A stretch of 33,627 bases of DNA, from NCBI RefSeq assembly GCF_002838065.1, contig NZ_PIZU01000047.1:1-33627 (forward strand), written 5' to 3'. Below the pieces are notes generated by a model. That model saw only the letters and a list, made by a program, of their open reading frames with translations. It searched no databases and was not told the origin of the DNA. The stretch comes from Mycobacterium hubeiense (GTDB lineage: Bacteria; Actinomycetota; Actinomycetes; Mycobacteriales; Mycobacteriaceae). Position 1 is the stretch's first letter. Every line of letters starts with the position of its first letter. Below, piece by piece: positions 24,869 to 31,524 of this stretch. The position numbers and the translations under genes are program-made.

Positions 24869-25630
24869 TCACAGATACGGATCAGCCCAGGCGCTGATGA
24901 TCCGGGCCGCCCGCGCGGCCTGATTCTTCTCGGTGAGCAGATGATCGGCGCCCTCGAGTGAGACGAAGCTGCGGGGATGGCGTGCGGCGCGGAAGATCTC
25001 GCTCGCATTGGCGATGCCGACGGTGTTGTCGGTGGGCGAATGCATGACCAGCAGCGCCCGGCGCAGGGTGCGGATGCGTTCGTGCAGATCGGCGGCGCGC
25101 ACATCCTCGATGAAATGTCGCTTGAGGGTCAGCGCCTTGCCCTCGATGAGGAAGGGGGCTTCGCCGTCGGCCTCGATCCGGTGCACCAGTGCGTCGTAAT
25201 TGTGCTCGACGTGGGACGGGTCGTAGGGCGCGCCGATGCTGGCGACGGCCTCCACCGTCGGGCATTCGTGGGCGGCGGCGATCACCGCCGAGCCGCCGAA
25301 CGAGTGCCCGACGAGCAGACGCACCTCGCGACCGGTGGAGTTCATGAACTCCACCGCGCGCACGGTGTCGGCGACCTTGTGGGAGAACGACCCGTCACCC
25401 CAATCGCCGTCGGAGTCACCGAGGCCGAGGTTGTCGAAGCGCAGCATGCCGATGCCCTCGCTGGCCAGCTGTTTGCAGATCCGGCTCGCCGCGGGGCTGT
25501 CCTTGCCGAGCGTGAAGCCGTGGGCGAAGACGCCCCAACCGCGGGGCTCACCCTCCGGAAGATCGATGAGACCCGCCAAGGTCGGCCCGGTGGTGCTGGG
25601 GAAACTGACGCGCTCAGCCACGCACGTCAT
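24869..25630 (-). CDS. Alpha/beta hydrolase (dienelactone hydrolase/OsmC-partner type)
   Basis: A 253-residue alpha/beta-hydrolase with nucleophile elbow GHSFGG (Ser110), acid in HSPTDNTVG and base in LEGADHLL. The N-terminal segment FPSTTGPTLAGLIDLPEGEPRGWGVFAHGFTLGKDS is typical of hydrolases often found beside or fused to OsmC-type redox proteins, but no OsmC gene is visible here. The substrate is unknown. ATG 25630 lies 4 bases after the stop of the HspR-like regulator, so the two form a transcription unit, which hints at a role in heat or envelope stress. The in-frame upstream extension to 25663 overlaps the regulator and is less likely. Confidence 0.87.
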   Translation of the reverse strand: MTCVAERVSFPSTTGPTLAGLIDLPEGEPRGWGVFAHGFTLGKDSPAASRICKQLASEGIGMLRFDNLGLGDSDGDWGDGSFSHKVADTVRAVEFMNSTGREVRLLVGHSFGGSAVIAAAHECPTVEAVASIGAPYDPSHVEHNYDALVHRIEADGEAPFLIEGKALTLKRHFIEDVRAADLHERIRTLRRALLVMHSPTDNTVGIANASEIFRAARHPRSFVSLEGADHLLTEKNQAARAARIISAWADPYL

Positions 25631-25634
25631 CGTG

Positions 25635-25955
25635 TCACTCGAACTGCGCCCGCAGTTGGGCATTCGCTTCGCGCAGCGTCGCGTTCTCGTCCTCCAATTC
25701 GAGAACGAGCGCGACGCCCGCCAGGTTCACACCGCGCGCGATCAGCGCGGTGATGCGTTGTAACCGCGCCACGTCGTCGGCGCTGTAGCGCCGCGTGCCG
25801 CCCTCGGTGCGCGCCGGCGACAGCAGGCCGTGGCGCTCGTAGAGCCGCAGCGACTGCACGCTCGCGCCGGCCAGACCGGCGGCCACGGAAATGCCGTAGA
25901 CGCCGTGGTCCGGGGCCGGCACATGCGGCGTACGCGCGTCGTTCGAAGTCGGCAT
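25635..25955 (-). CDS. MerR-family heat-shock regulator, HspR-like
   Basis: A 106-residue MerR-type regulator. The winged helix-turn-helix spans about residues 19-85: YGISVAAGLAGASVQSLRLYERHGLLSPARTEGGTRRYSADDVARLQRITALIARGVNLAGV, close to HspR, with the GVNLAGV hallmark, followed by a short coiled coil (LELEDENATLREANAQLRAQFE). HspR represses heat-shock genes in actinobacteria. The canonical dnaK-linked hspR has a longer tail, so this is probably a paralogue devoted to the divergent hsp20 gene. ATG 25955. No canonical HAIR (CTTGAGT-N7-ACTCAAG) is visible in the gap to hsp20, so its operator must be different or degenerate. Confidence 0.88.
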   Translation of the reverse strand: MPTSNDARTPHVPAPDHGVYGISVAAGLAGASVQSLRLYERHGLLSPARTEGGTRRYSADDVARLQRITALIARGVNLAGVALVLELEDENATLREANAQLRAQFE

Positions 25956-25972
25956 GTTTTCTCCAGCCGCGT

Positions 25973-25998
25973 GGAATATGTGTTGACCATCACAGGTT
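25973..25998 (+). promoter_or_regulatory. GGAAT-N18-GTT promoter (SigH/SigE type) upstream of hsp20
   Basis: GGAATA at 25973-25978 and GTT at 25996-25998 are separated by 18 bases counted from GGAAT, matching the stress ECF sigma factor consensus of mycobacteria (GGAAC/T, N16-18, GTT). Transcription would start around 26005, some 40 bases before the hsp20 ATG. Assignment to SigH or SigE is inference from the consensus. Confidence 0.55.
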
Positions 25999-26043
25999 AT
26001 ATGTGGCGGAAAGACTATATCCAGTCGAATGGAGGTGGTGTTC

Positions 26044-26460
26044 ATGCTGACGTTCGATCCGTTCTTCCGCGAGTTCGACCGCCTCACCCAGCAGGCGCTG
26101 GGCACCATCGCCCGCCCAGCGGTCATGCCGATGGACGCCTGGCGTGACGGCGATCAGTTCGTCGTGGAGTTCGATGTGCCTGGCATCAATCCGGAGTCGC
26201 TTGACCTCAAGATCGAGGACGACGTCCTGACGGTCACCGCCGAACGGACCGCCGAGTCAGACAGAAACTGGTTGGTCGCCGAACGGCCGGTCGGCGTATT
26301 CAGCCGGCGGGTGCTGCTCGGACGCGGCCTAGACGCCGACAAGATCCAGGCGCAGTACCACGACGGCGTGCTTCGCGTGACCTTGCCGGTGGCCGAAACT
26401 GCCAAGCCGCGCAAGATCGCGGTCGAGAAGCGCGCCGAGCAGAAGGCCATCAGCGTCTGA
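26044..26460 (+). CDS. Hsp20/alpha-crystallin family small heat-shock protein
   Basis: A 138-residue small heat-shock chaperone, an ATP-independent holdase that forms oligomers and keeps unfolding proteins soluble. The alpha-crystallin domain covers about residues 33-130 (DAWRDGDQFVVEFDVPGINPESLDLKIEDDVLTVTAERT through YHDGVLRVTLPVAE), with the conserved G-x-L motif as GVLRVTL. It ends with a short basic tail (KPRKIAVEKRAEQKAISV). ATG 26044 is preferred to ATG 26029 because GGAGGTGG at 26031-26038 is a fitting ribosome binding site. It is divergent from the HspR-like regulator and has an ECF-type promoter, so heat or oxidative induction is likely. Confidence 0.93.
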   Translation: MLTFDPFFREFDRLTQQALGTIARPAVMPMDAWRDGDQFVVEFDVPGINPESLDLKIEDDVLTVTAERTAESDRNWLVAERPVGVFSRRVLLGRGLDADKIQAQYHDGVLRVTLPVAETAKPRKIAVEKRAEQKAISV

Positions 26461-26586
26461 CCGCGTGGCGGCGGCTCACATTTGGAACTCGCTATTCGGC
26501 GCCAGATCACAAAAGTGCGCACTGCCCGTCCGGCGACTACATCGGTGATGCCGCCGCCCTTTTCGCATTAGCCGACGAGGAGGCAG

Positions 26587-26922
26587 ATGAAAGATCTCAA
26601 CCGGACGAGAGACGACCCCCGCCGCAGCGGTGCCCGGATTCTCGACACCGCCGAGGGAGTTGTCATCGCCCTGCGTGGATGCACGCTCAACCAGGCGTTC
26701 ATCGAGATCGTGAACACGGCCAAGAAGCACAACGTGGCGCCCGTCAACCTGGCGGATGCACTGGTGGCGATCGTGCAGAAGCAATCCACGGCCGACCTGG
26801 ATGCCGACGCGGTGCGAGCCGCCCAGGAAACATGGGGCGCACTGCTCGACGGCCACCGGCGCGACGGCGCCTGGTTGGAGGAGCCCGTGCAGGACGACGA
26901 CGATAGTCGTGTTTTCGATTGA
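26587..26922 (+). CDS. Stand-alone ANTAR domain protein
   Basis: A 111-residue protein whose middle part, residues 18-65 (ILDTAEGVVIALRGCTLNQAFIEIVNTAKKHNVAPVNLADALVAIVQ), fits the ANTAR RNA-binding domain: three helices with the conserved Ala, Gly, aliphatic and Ala-x-x-x-x-V positions. ANTAR proteins bind paired hairpins in mRNA leaders and prevent termination. No GAF, PAS or receiver domain is attached, so any sensing must come from a partner or from dimerisation. The acidic C-terminal tail (LEEPVQDDDDSRVFD) is unremarkable. The ribosome binding site GAGGAGG precedes ATG 26587. It is probably the last chromosomal gene before the acquired island. Confidence 0.8.
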   Translation: MKDLNRTRDDPRRSGARILDTAEGVVIALRGCTLNQAFIEIVNTAKKHNVAPVNLADALVAIVQKQSTADLDADAVRAAQETWGALLDGHRRDGAWLEEPVQDDDDSRVFD

Positions 26923-26932
26923 TCGAATAGTG

Positions 26933-26963
26933 AACGGCCCCCGGAGATTTCCTCCGAGGGCCG
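26933..26963. repeat. 31-bp direct repeat, left copy (tRNA-type terminator hairpin), left edge of defence cassette
   Basis: These 31 bases are identical to 30946-30976, 4013 bases away. They form a GC-rich stem with an ATTTC loop. In this copy the outer A/T base pairs of the stem are lost on the right side (GGTTAGC in place of GTTTC), so it looks like a secondary, truncated copy. It probably also terminates the ANTAR gene. Together with the right copy it brackets AbiEi, AbiEii and the primase-helicase exactly. Confidence 0.8.
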
Positions 26964-26973
26964 GTTAGCTATG

Positions 26974-27022
26974 TGGATAAAAGTGTTGCACTAAACATCG
27001 ATACGTGTAACACTTTTATCCA
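26974..27022. promoter_or_regulatory. Long inverted repeat at abiE promoter (putative AbiEi operator)
   Basis: Arms TGGATAAAAGTGTTGCA (26974-26990) and TGTAACACTTTTATCCA (27006-27022) are complementary at 16 of 17 positions around a 15-base spacer. The right arm reaches the A of the AbiEi ATG. AbiEi antitoxins are known to repress their own promoter by binding inverted repeats, so this is the probable operator. There is no Shine-Dalgarno sequence, so the mRNA may be leaderless. Confidence 0.7.
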
Positions 27023-27609
27023 TGTCGGGACTCCAGGAATTACCCGATACGTTCACCACCGCGACCGCGCTGGCTCGCGGTGTGCATCCGCGAGTGCTCT
27101 ATGCCTTACGCGACGGAGGTGACATCGTCGAACTGTCGCGTGGGGTCTTTCGACGCGCTGACGCGCCGCTAGCCAGTGAACCGGATCTGCTGGCCGTCGC
27201 GTACCGATCCCCTGTGGCGATCGTGTGTTGTCGATCGGCCGCGGCGGTTTACGAGTTGAGCGACGAACTCCCGCCCGCGGTGCAGATCGCCGTGCCCACC
27301 GGACACCGCCCGCCAAGGATCGCGTATCCGCCAACAGAGGTTTTGCGGTTTGCCGCCACTACCTTCGAAGTCGACCTGTCACGCCTAGAGGCGGCGCCAG
27401 GCGAGTGGGTGCGGATCTACACTCCCGCTCGGACGGTCATCGACCTGATGCGACTTCGCCACCGGTTCGGCGAGTCGCTGGCGTTCGCCGCGATGCAGCG
27501 GTACCTGCGGCGTCGTGACGCGGCGCCGGCGAAGTTGCTGCGCCTCGCTTCGATGTTCGATGTGGCGGGACCGGTACGCCGTGCGCTCGACGTGGCTACT
27601 GCGCAATGA
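27022..27609 (+). CDS. AbiEi-type antitoxin (type IV toxin-antitoxin) and autorepressor
   Basis: A 195-residue protein of the AbiEi antitoxin family. An N-terminal winged helix-turn-helix of the AbiEi_4 style (about residues 8-50: TFTTATALARGVHPRVLYALRDGGDIVELSRGVFRRAD) is followed by the effector-like domain containing SPVAIVCCRSAAAVYELSDELP and the motif IYTPARTVIDLMRLRHRFGESLAFAAMQRYLRR near the C-terminus. In the characterised systems AbiEi silences the toxin's gene and counteracts its activity without stable complex formation. The ATG lies within a 49-base inverted repeat, the likely operator. It overlaps the toxin gene in an ATGA junction. Base composition is more A/T-rich than in the chromosomal genes to the left, which fits acquisition. 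Confidence 0.88.
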   Translation: MSGLQELPDTFTTATALARGVHPRVLYALRDGGDIVELSRGVFRRADAPLASEPDLLAVAYRSPVAIVCCRSAAAVYELSDELPPAVQIAVPTGHRPPRIAYPPTEVLRFAATTFEVDLSRLEAAPGEWVRIYTPARTVIDLMRLRHRFGESLAFAAMQRYLRRRDAAPAKLLRLASMFDVAGPVRRALDVATAQ

Positions 27610-28511
27610 CCCGTCCGACGCGCAGCACCGCCGCCGGACGCGCCTACCTGGATCTACAGCGCCGTGCCCGCGCCGAAGGCCGTCCGACTCAGGAGTTGCT
27701 CACTCTCTACGTGGTCGAGCGGTGGTTGGCGCGATTGGCGCTCTCGCCGTACTCCGAGCAGTTTGTGCTCAAGGGCGGGATCCTCTTAGCGGCCTTCGAC
27801 GCACGACGGCCGACAGCTGACGTTGATGCCTTGGCTCGGAACTTCGCGAACGACGAGGCGACTGTAGTCGCACGAATCGTCGCCATCGCGGCGCAAGAAT
27901 TACCGGACGACGGGGTCGAATTCCGCGGTGACACGGTGACATCCCGCATGATCCGCAACGAGGACCTGTACTCCGGAGTGCGGGTCACGATGGATTGCGC
28001 AATCGCATCTGCGGTGGTCAAGCTGCGTCTGGACGTCAACTTCGGTGACCCGGTCACTCCCGCACCGCAACATATCGATCTACCTGCGCTGCGGCCGGAG
28101 CATCCACCGGTTCGAATCCTCGGTTATCCGCTTGAGACTGTGCTAGCCGAGAAGATCACCACCGCAATCAGTCTCGGCCCAGCGAACACGCGCGTGCGCG
28201 ACTACGCAGACGTCTACACCCTCACCGGCGACCGAGACATCTCACATTCGTCCGTTCGCGCTGCGCTCATCGCCACGGCCGGTCACCGCACAACTGAGCT
28301 TGTCGCGCTGTCTTCGGTTATCGGGGACCTTGTCGAACTGAGGCGACGTTCGTACGACGCCTACCGGGCCAGCCTTGGACCCGATGGCGCGGCGCTGCCC
28401 CAAGATTTCGCGATTGTGGTTCGGGCGGTCCTCGCCTTTGCAGATCGACTGATCGACACGGCAACGCCGACTACAACGTGGAACGGTTCCATGCGTATGT
28501 GGATCGACTGA
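27606..28511 (+). CDS. AbiEii-type nucleotidyltransferase toxin
   Basis: A 301-residue toxin of the AbiEii nucleotidyltransferase (DUF1814) family; relatives such as MenT of M. tuberculosis add nucleotides to tRNA 3' ends and stop growth, giving abortive phage defence. Catalytic pieces are visible: KGGILL (residues 56-61), the paired aspartates Asp72 and Asp74 in RRPTADVDALA, a third aspartate Asp143 in KLRLDVNFGD, and the C-terminal family motif AEKITTAISLGPANTRVRDYADVYTL with Lys183 and Asp199. The length is typical. It is translationally coupled to the antitoxin (ATGA). The primase-helicase follows after only 34 bases on the same strand, so read-through is likely. Confidence 0.9.
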   Translation: MTRPTRSTAAGRAYLDLQRRARAEGRPTQELLTLYVVERWLARLALSPYSEQFVLKGGILLAAFDARRPTADVDALARNFANDEATVVARIVAIAAQELPDDGVEFRGDTVTSRMIRNEDLYSGVRVTMDCAIASAVVKLRLDVNFGDPVTPAPQHIDLPALRPEHPPVRILGYPLETVLAEKITTAISLGPANTRVRDYADVYTLTGDRDISHSSVRAALIATAGHRTTELVALSSVIGDLVELRRRSYDAYRASLGPDGAALPQDFAIVVRAVLAFADRLIDTATPTTTWNGSMRMWID

Positions 28512-28545
28512 GCAGCTGTATTGCGCATCCAGTGACCGGCACACT

Positions 28546-30909
28546 GTGGTTGTGGACGAGCGCTTTCCGGGCGAGTTGGAGACGCTGCGTGCCGACAATC
28601 GGCGGCTGCGTCGCCTTCTAAAACTGAACGAAGAGCAGGCACGCGCGTCAGAACCAGATCAGGCTACTCTCACTGGCGCTCCGGAGGCGCCGGTGAGCAT
28701 GACATCAGCCCCCGACGACAAGATCCGCTTTTATCTCGATCTGTTTCGTTGCCGCTCCGACGTTTACGCGCTGCGGTGGGAGAACCGCCGCGACGGCCGG
28801 TCTGGCTGGATGCCCGCGATCCGCGGTTACTGGCGCAAAGGCATGCCCCGCGCTGACGCCCCATATCTTCCGTTGACTCACGAGGTCATCGCGCAACACC
28901 TACGTGGCGAGGTTCACATCGGTCTGTATCCGCTGGGCGACGACGACACATGTTGGTGGGTCGCCGCTGACTTCGACAAAGAGGCCGCGATGCTTGATGC
29001 GCTGGCCTACATGAAAGCCGCACGGGCCCATAATGTTCCGGCAGCCTTGGAGGTTTCGCAGTCAGGACGGGGCGCACATGTGTGGATATTCTTTGCGCAG
29101 GCCACGTCGGCCGCCACTGCCCGCCATATCGCGACGAATCTGCTAGGCGAAGCTTTCCAACTCCGCGGAAGCATGCACCTCAGCAGCTATGACCGGCTGT
29201 TCCCCTCGCAAGACGTCCACACCGGCCGTGGCATGGGCAACCTGATCGCCGCACCTCTCAATGGCAAACGCCGACAGCACGGCACCACGCTGTTTCTCGA
29301 CCCGGCCACCCTGGAACCGTTCGACGACCAATGGGCCTACCTGTCCAGCATCGCGCGGCTGTCGCTCAACGACGTGGCTGGGCTCGCCCGCAGTCTGCCC
29401 GATCCGCAGTTCGGCCATCGAGTGCGCCGGCTGCAATTACCCACCTCGTCCAAGATCGTGCCGAGGCCGGCCGCAGTTATACGCGCGACCTTTTCGTCCC
29501 GACTCACCCTGACTGCCAACGATCTTGGTCCCGCCATGATCGCGGCAGTCAAACACGCAGCTTCCATTCGCAATCCAGAGTTTGATGCCCGGCAACGCGC
29601 CCGACGCAGCACCTGGGACACACCGCGCTTCCTCTACAGCTATGACGAGACAGCAGACGGTGACCTGGTGCTGCCGCGCGGACTTCACCATCTTCTAACG
29701 GAATTGGTCGACTCAACCGGCAGTACGTTGCACATCGACGACAAGCGCGTCGTCGGCGACACCCACGAATTCACTTGTGCAGCCGAGCTTCGGCCCGAAC
29801 AGGCCGGCGCAGCCCGACACCTCGTCGAAGAAGACATTAGCGTGTTGATCGCAGCTCCTGGCTTGGGCAAGACGGTGATTGCCTGTGCCGCAATAGCTTC
29901 TCGCTCCACATCGACCCTTGTACTAGTGGACCGTAAGGCACTTGCGGAGCAATGGCGGGACAGGTTGCAGGAGTATCTCGGATTCAAGTGCGGACAGATC
30001 GGCGGCGGGCGATCAAAGACGACCGGCATTATCGATATCGCCCTGCTGCCCACACTCGCCCGCCGCGACAACATCGAAGAACTGACCGCTGGCTACGGTT
30101 TCGTAATCGTCGACGAATGCCACCACATCGCCGCCAGCGCCTTCTTCCACGTCCTCAACCGAATTCCCGCGAGGTACTGGCTTGGACTTACTGCCACACC
30201 CGAGCGCCGCGATGGGCTCGAAGACCTCATCTACCACCAGCTCGGATCACATCACGTGACCCTTGAAGCACCTGGCGCGGGACAGCTGCCTTCGGCGGAC
30301 GCTAATTTGCTTGTGCCGCATCCGGTACTACATGTTCATCCCACACAATTCCGCTACGTAGGCCCGGCCGATCCCAGCGCTCCAGGCGGGATGGCGGAGA
30401 TCTACCGAGCATTGGTCGCCGATGAAGCCCGGCTCGATCAAGTCGTCTCCGACGTCCTTGTGGCGCATGCCGACGGTGCCAACATTCTCGTCCTCACGAC
30501 ATGGATCGATCACCTCAACGCAATCGCCGAGCGTCTCCGCACCGTCGGGAAGTCGGTCATCGTGCTGAGCGGTCAGATGAAGGCGAAACAGCGCCGTGAG
30601 ATCTCGGAACAACTCGCCAACCACAGCGCCGACGCTGAGCCGTTGCTGATCGTTGGCAGCAGCTCCTTTATCGGCGAGGGATTCGACTGCCCTGCGCTGG
30701 ACACCCTGTTCCTCGCAGCGCCGATCACCTTCAAGAACCGCCTCGTCCAGTACGTCGGACGCATCACCCGACCCCATCCCGGCAAGACCGTCGCCACCGT
30801 GCACGACTACCACGACGAACTGACCCCTGTACTCGCCTCGTCACTGCGAAAACGTGCACCGGGTTACACCAAGATGGGCTTCCCCGACCCCAGAAAACTG
30901 GTCCGATAG
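28546..30909 (+). CDS. Primase-helicase of TOTE conflict-system type (AEP domain + superfamily II helicase)
   Basis: A 787-residue protein with three parts. Residues 8-33 form a short Leu/Arg-rich coiled coil. Residues 56-280 are an archaeo-eukaryotic primase domain with catalytic Asp142/Asp144 (VAADFDKE), the SGRGAHVWIFF motif with His178, and LFPSQD ahead of GNLIAAPL. Residues 410-787 are a superfamily II helicase: Walker A APGLGKT (437-443), DECHH (523-527), LTATPERRDG (548-557), GEGFDCP (710-716) and QYVGRITRP (735-743). This architecture is that of the AEP-TOTE family of biological-conflict proteins. No nuclease domain is visible at the C-terminus. GTG 28546 is the likely start; GTG 28552 is possible. 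It is probably co-transcribed with the AbiE pair. A role in attacking or copying invader nucleic acid is inferred. Confidence 0.85.
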   Translation: MVVDERFPGELETLRADNRRLRRLLKLNEEQARASEPDQATLTGAPEAPVSMTSAPDDKIRFYLDLFRCRSDVYALRWENRRDGRSGWMPAIRGYWRKGMPRADAPYLPLTHEVIAQHLRGEVHIGLYPLGDDDTCWWVAADFDKEAAMLDALAYMKAARAHNVPAALEVSQSGRGAHVWIFFAQATSAATARHIATNLLGEAFQLRGSMHLSSYDRLFPSQDVHTGRGMGNLIAAPLNGKRRQHGTTLFLDPATLEPFDDQWAYLSSIARLSLNDVAGLARSLPDPQFGHRVRRLQLPTSSKIVPRPAAVIRATFSSRLTLTANDLGPAMIAAVKHAASIRNPEFDARQRARRSTWDTPRFLYSYDETADGDLVLPRGLHHLLTELVDSTGSTLHIDDKRVVGDTHEFTCAAELRPEQAGAARHLVEEDISVLIAAPGLGKTVIACAAIASRSTSTLVLVDRKALAEQWRDRLQEYLGFKCGQIGGGRSKTTGIIDIALLPTLARRDNIEELTAGYGFVIVDECHHIAASAFFHVLNRIPARYWLGLTATPERRDGLEDLIYHQLGSHHVTLEAPGAGQLPSADANLLVPHPVLHVHPTQFRYVGPADPSAPGGMAEIYRALVADEARLDQVVSDVLVAHADGANILVLTTWIDHLNAIAERLRTVGKSVIVLSGQMKAKQRREISEQLANHSADAEPLLIVGSSSFIGEGFDCPALDTLFLAAPITFKNRLVQYVGRITRPHPGKTVATVHDYHDELTPVLASSLRKRAPGYTKMGFPDPRKLVR

Positions 30910-30943
30910 GACTCATTGCAATACGCGATGGCTGCGTCGATCA

Positions 30944-30980
30944 GAAACGGCCCCCGGAGATTTCCTCCGAGGGCCGTTTC
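30944..30980. terminator. Terminator hairpin of tRNA-fMet remnant; right copy of 31-bp direct repeat
   Basis: A 16-pair stem with one mismatch, flanked by AAA on one side and TTT on the other, and a 5-base loop, makes a bidirectional intrinsic terminator. Bases 30946-30976 are identical to 26933-26963. It lies directly downstream (minus strand) of the initiator tRNA 3' half, so it is the native terminator of that tRNA. It also converges on the primase-helicase stop at 30909. Confidence 0.8.
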
Positions 30981-30986
30981 ATTTAG

Positions 30987-31030
30987 TAGCGGGGACAGGA
31001 TTCGAACCTGCGACCTCTGGGTTATGAGCC
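30987..31030 (-). other. 3' half of initiator tRNA(fMet) gene, attachment-site scar
   Basis: Read on the minus strand, these 44 bases contain the anticodon loop CTCATAA (anticodon CAT, 31026-31024), the CCCAG 3' anticodon stem, a complete T-arm (GCAGG TTCGAAT CCTGT) and the CCCCGCT acceptor strand of a bacterial initiator tRNA. Only the last two bases of the 5' anticodon stem match. From 31031 on, the sequence is unrelated, so D-arm and acceptor 5' strand are missing. Tyrosine integrases often use tRNA 3' halves as att sites, and such a fragment is what one side of an insertion leaves behind. An intact initiator tRNA must exist elsewhere, possibly beyond the right edge. Confidence 0.8.
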
Positions 31031-31524
31031 GGCCGGTTCCGGTCTCGCATGGCCTCCCGGGTCTGAAACGTGCAGGTCGCGATCAACCGCCCGTCCCAGC
31101 CATCACGGTGCGTCTCACATCATCACGGCAGTTGCGCCCTGTTTCGTTCACAAATTCGTTCACAACCTAAGGCGTCACTTGCCGCCACCGGTCGGCGACG
31201 CTGCTGCAGGGCGTCGAAACTGGCACCACCCACGCATCGCCGGGCACCTACCCGACCCGGAGGGTCGCCGCGGACACCGCCCGCTGCCACGAACGGGTCA
31301 GGAGAGTCTGGTCGCGGTTGGGATCGAACCGCCGGATAACAAAGAGGCGGGCGGGCGTCGTCCAGTAGTGCGCGACGCCCGCCTGACCTCCCGTGAAGGA
31401 ATCCGATTAGCCGATTACCGCCGCCGCGAGCGGGCACACATCGTGCTCTCGAATAGGTATCCGTTTCACAGCAAATTGAAAACTCCCATTGCGCGGGGCG
31501 CGCCCAGCCTGCTGAGGTGGGTCA
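31031..31524. other. Foreign-looking intergenic DNA between tRNA scar and methyltransferase gene
   Basis: I see no convincing complete gene in these 494 bases. At 31166-31083 on the minus strand a 27-codon open stretch ends in a TGA (VVNEFVNETGRN, then CRDDVRRTVMAGTGG), resembling the tail of a tyrosine integrase but preceded by a stop, so at best a remnant. A hairpin with a perfect 11-base stem and 12-base loop (31350-31383) could be a terminator. An open frame from 31179 runs into the methyltransferase gene in another phase; it has no recognisable product or ribosome binding site. The segment is probably decayed mobile-element DNA. Confidence 0.5.

Noticed and set aside
26933..30976. CRISPR array from repeated hairpins
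   Set aside because: Only two copies exist, 4 kb apart, with genes between them; there are no spacers and no cas genes in the window.
30987..31060. A complete tRNA-Met gene
   Set aside because: Only the 3' half is present; the D-arm, 5' anticodon stem and 5' acceptor strand cannot be formed from the sequence at 31031-31060.
31143..31165. Tandem 11-base repeat TTCGTTCACAA as integrase arm-binding sites
   Set aside because: The period of 12 and the reading VVNEFVNE on the minus strand suggest a coding repeat, so it is weak evidence for arm sites.
31309..31337. tRNA T-arm-like sequence (GGTTCGATCC on the minus strand)
   Set aside because: The flanking stem does not pair and the spacing to a CCA end is wrong.
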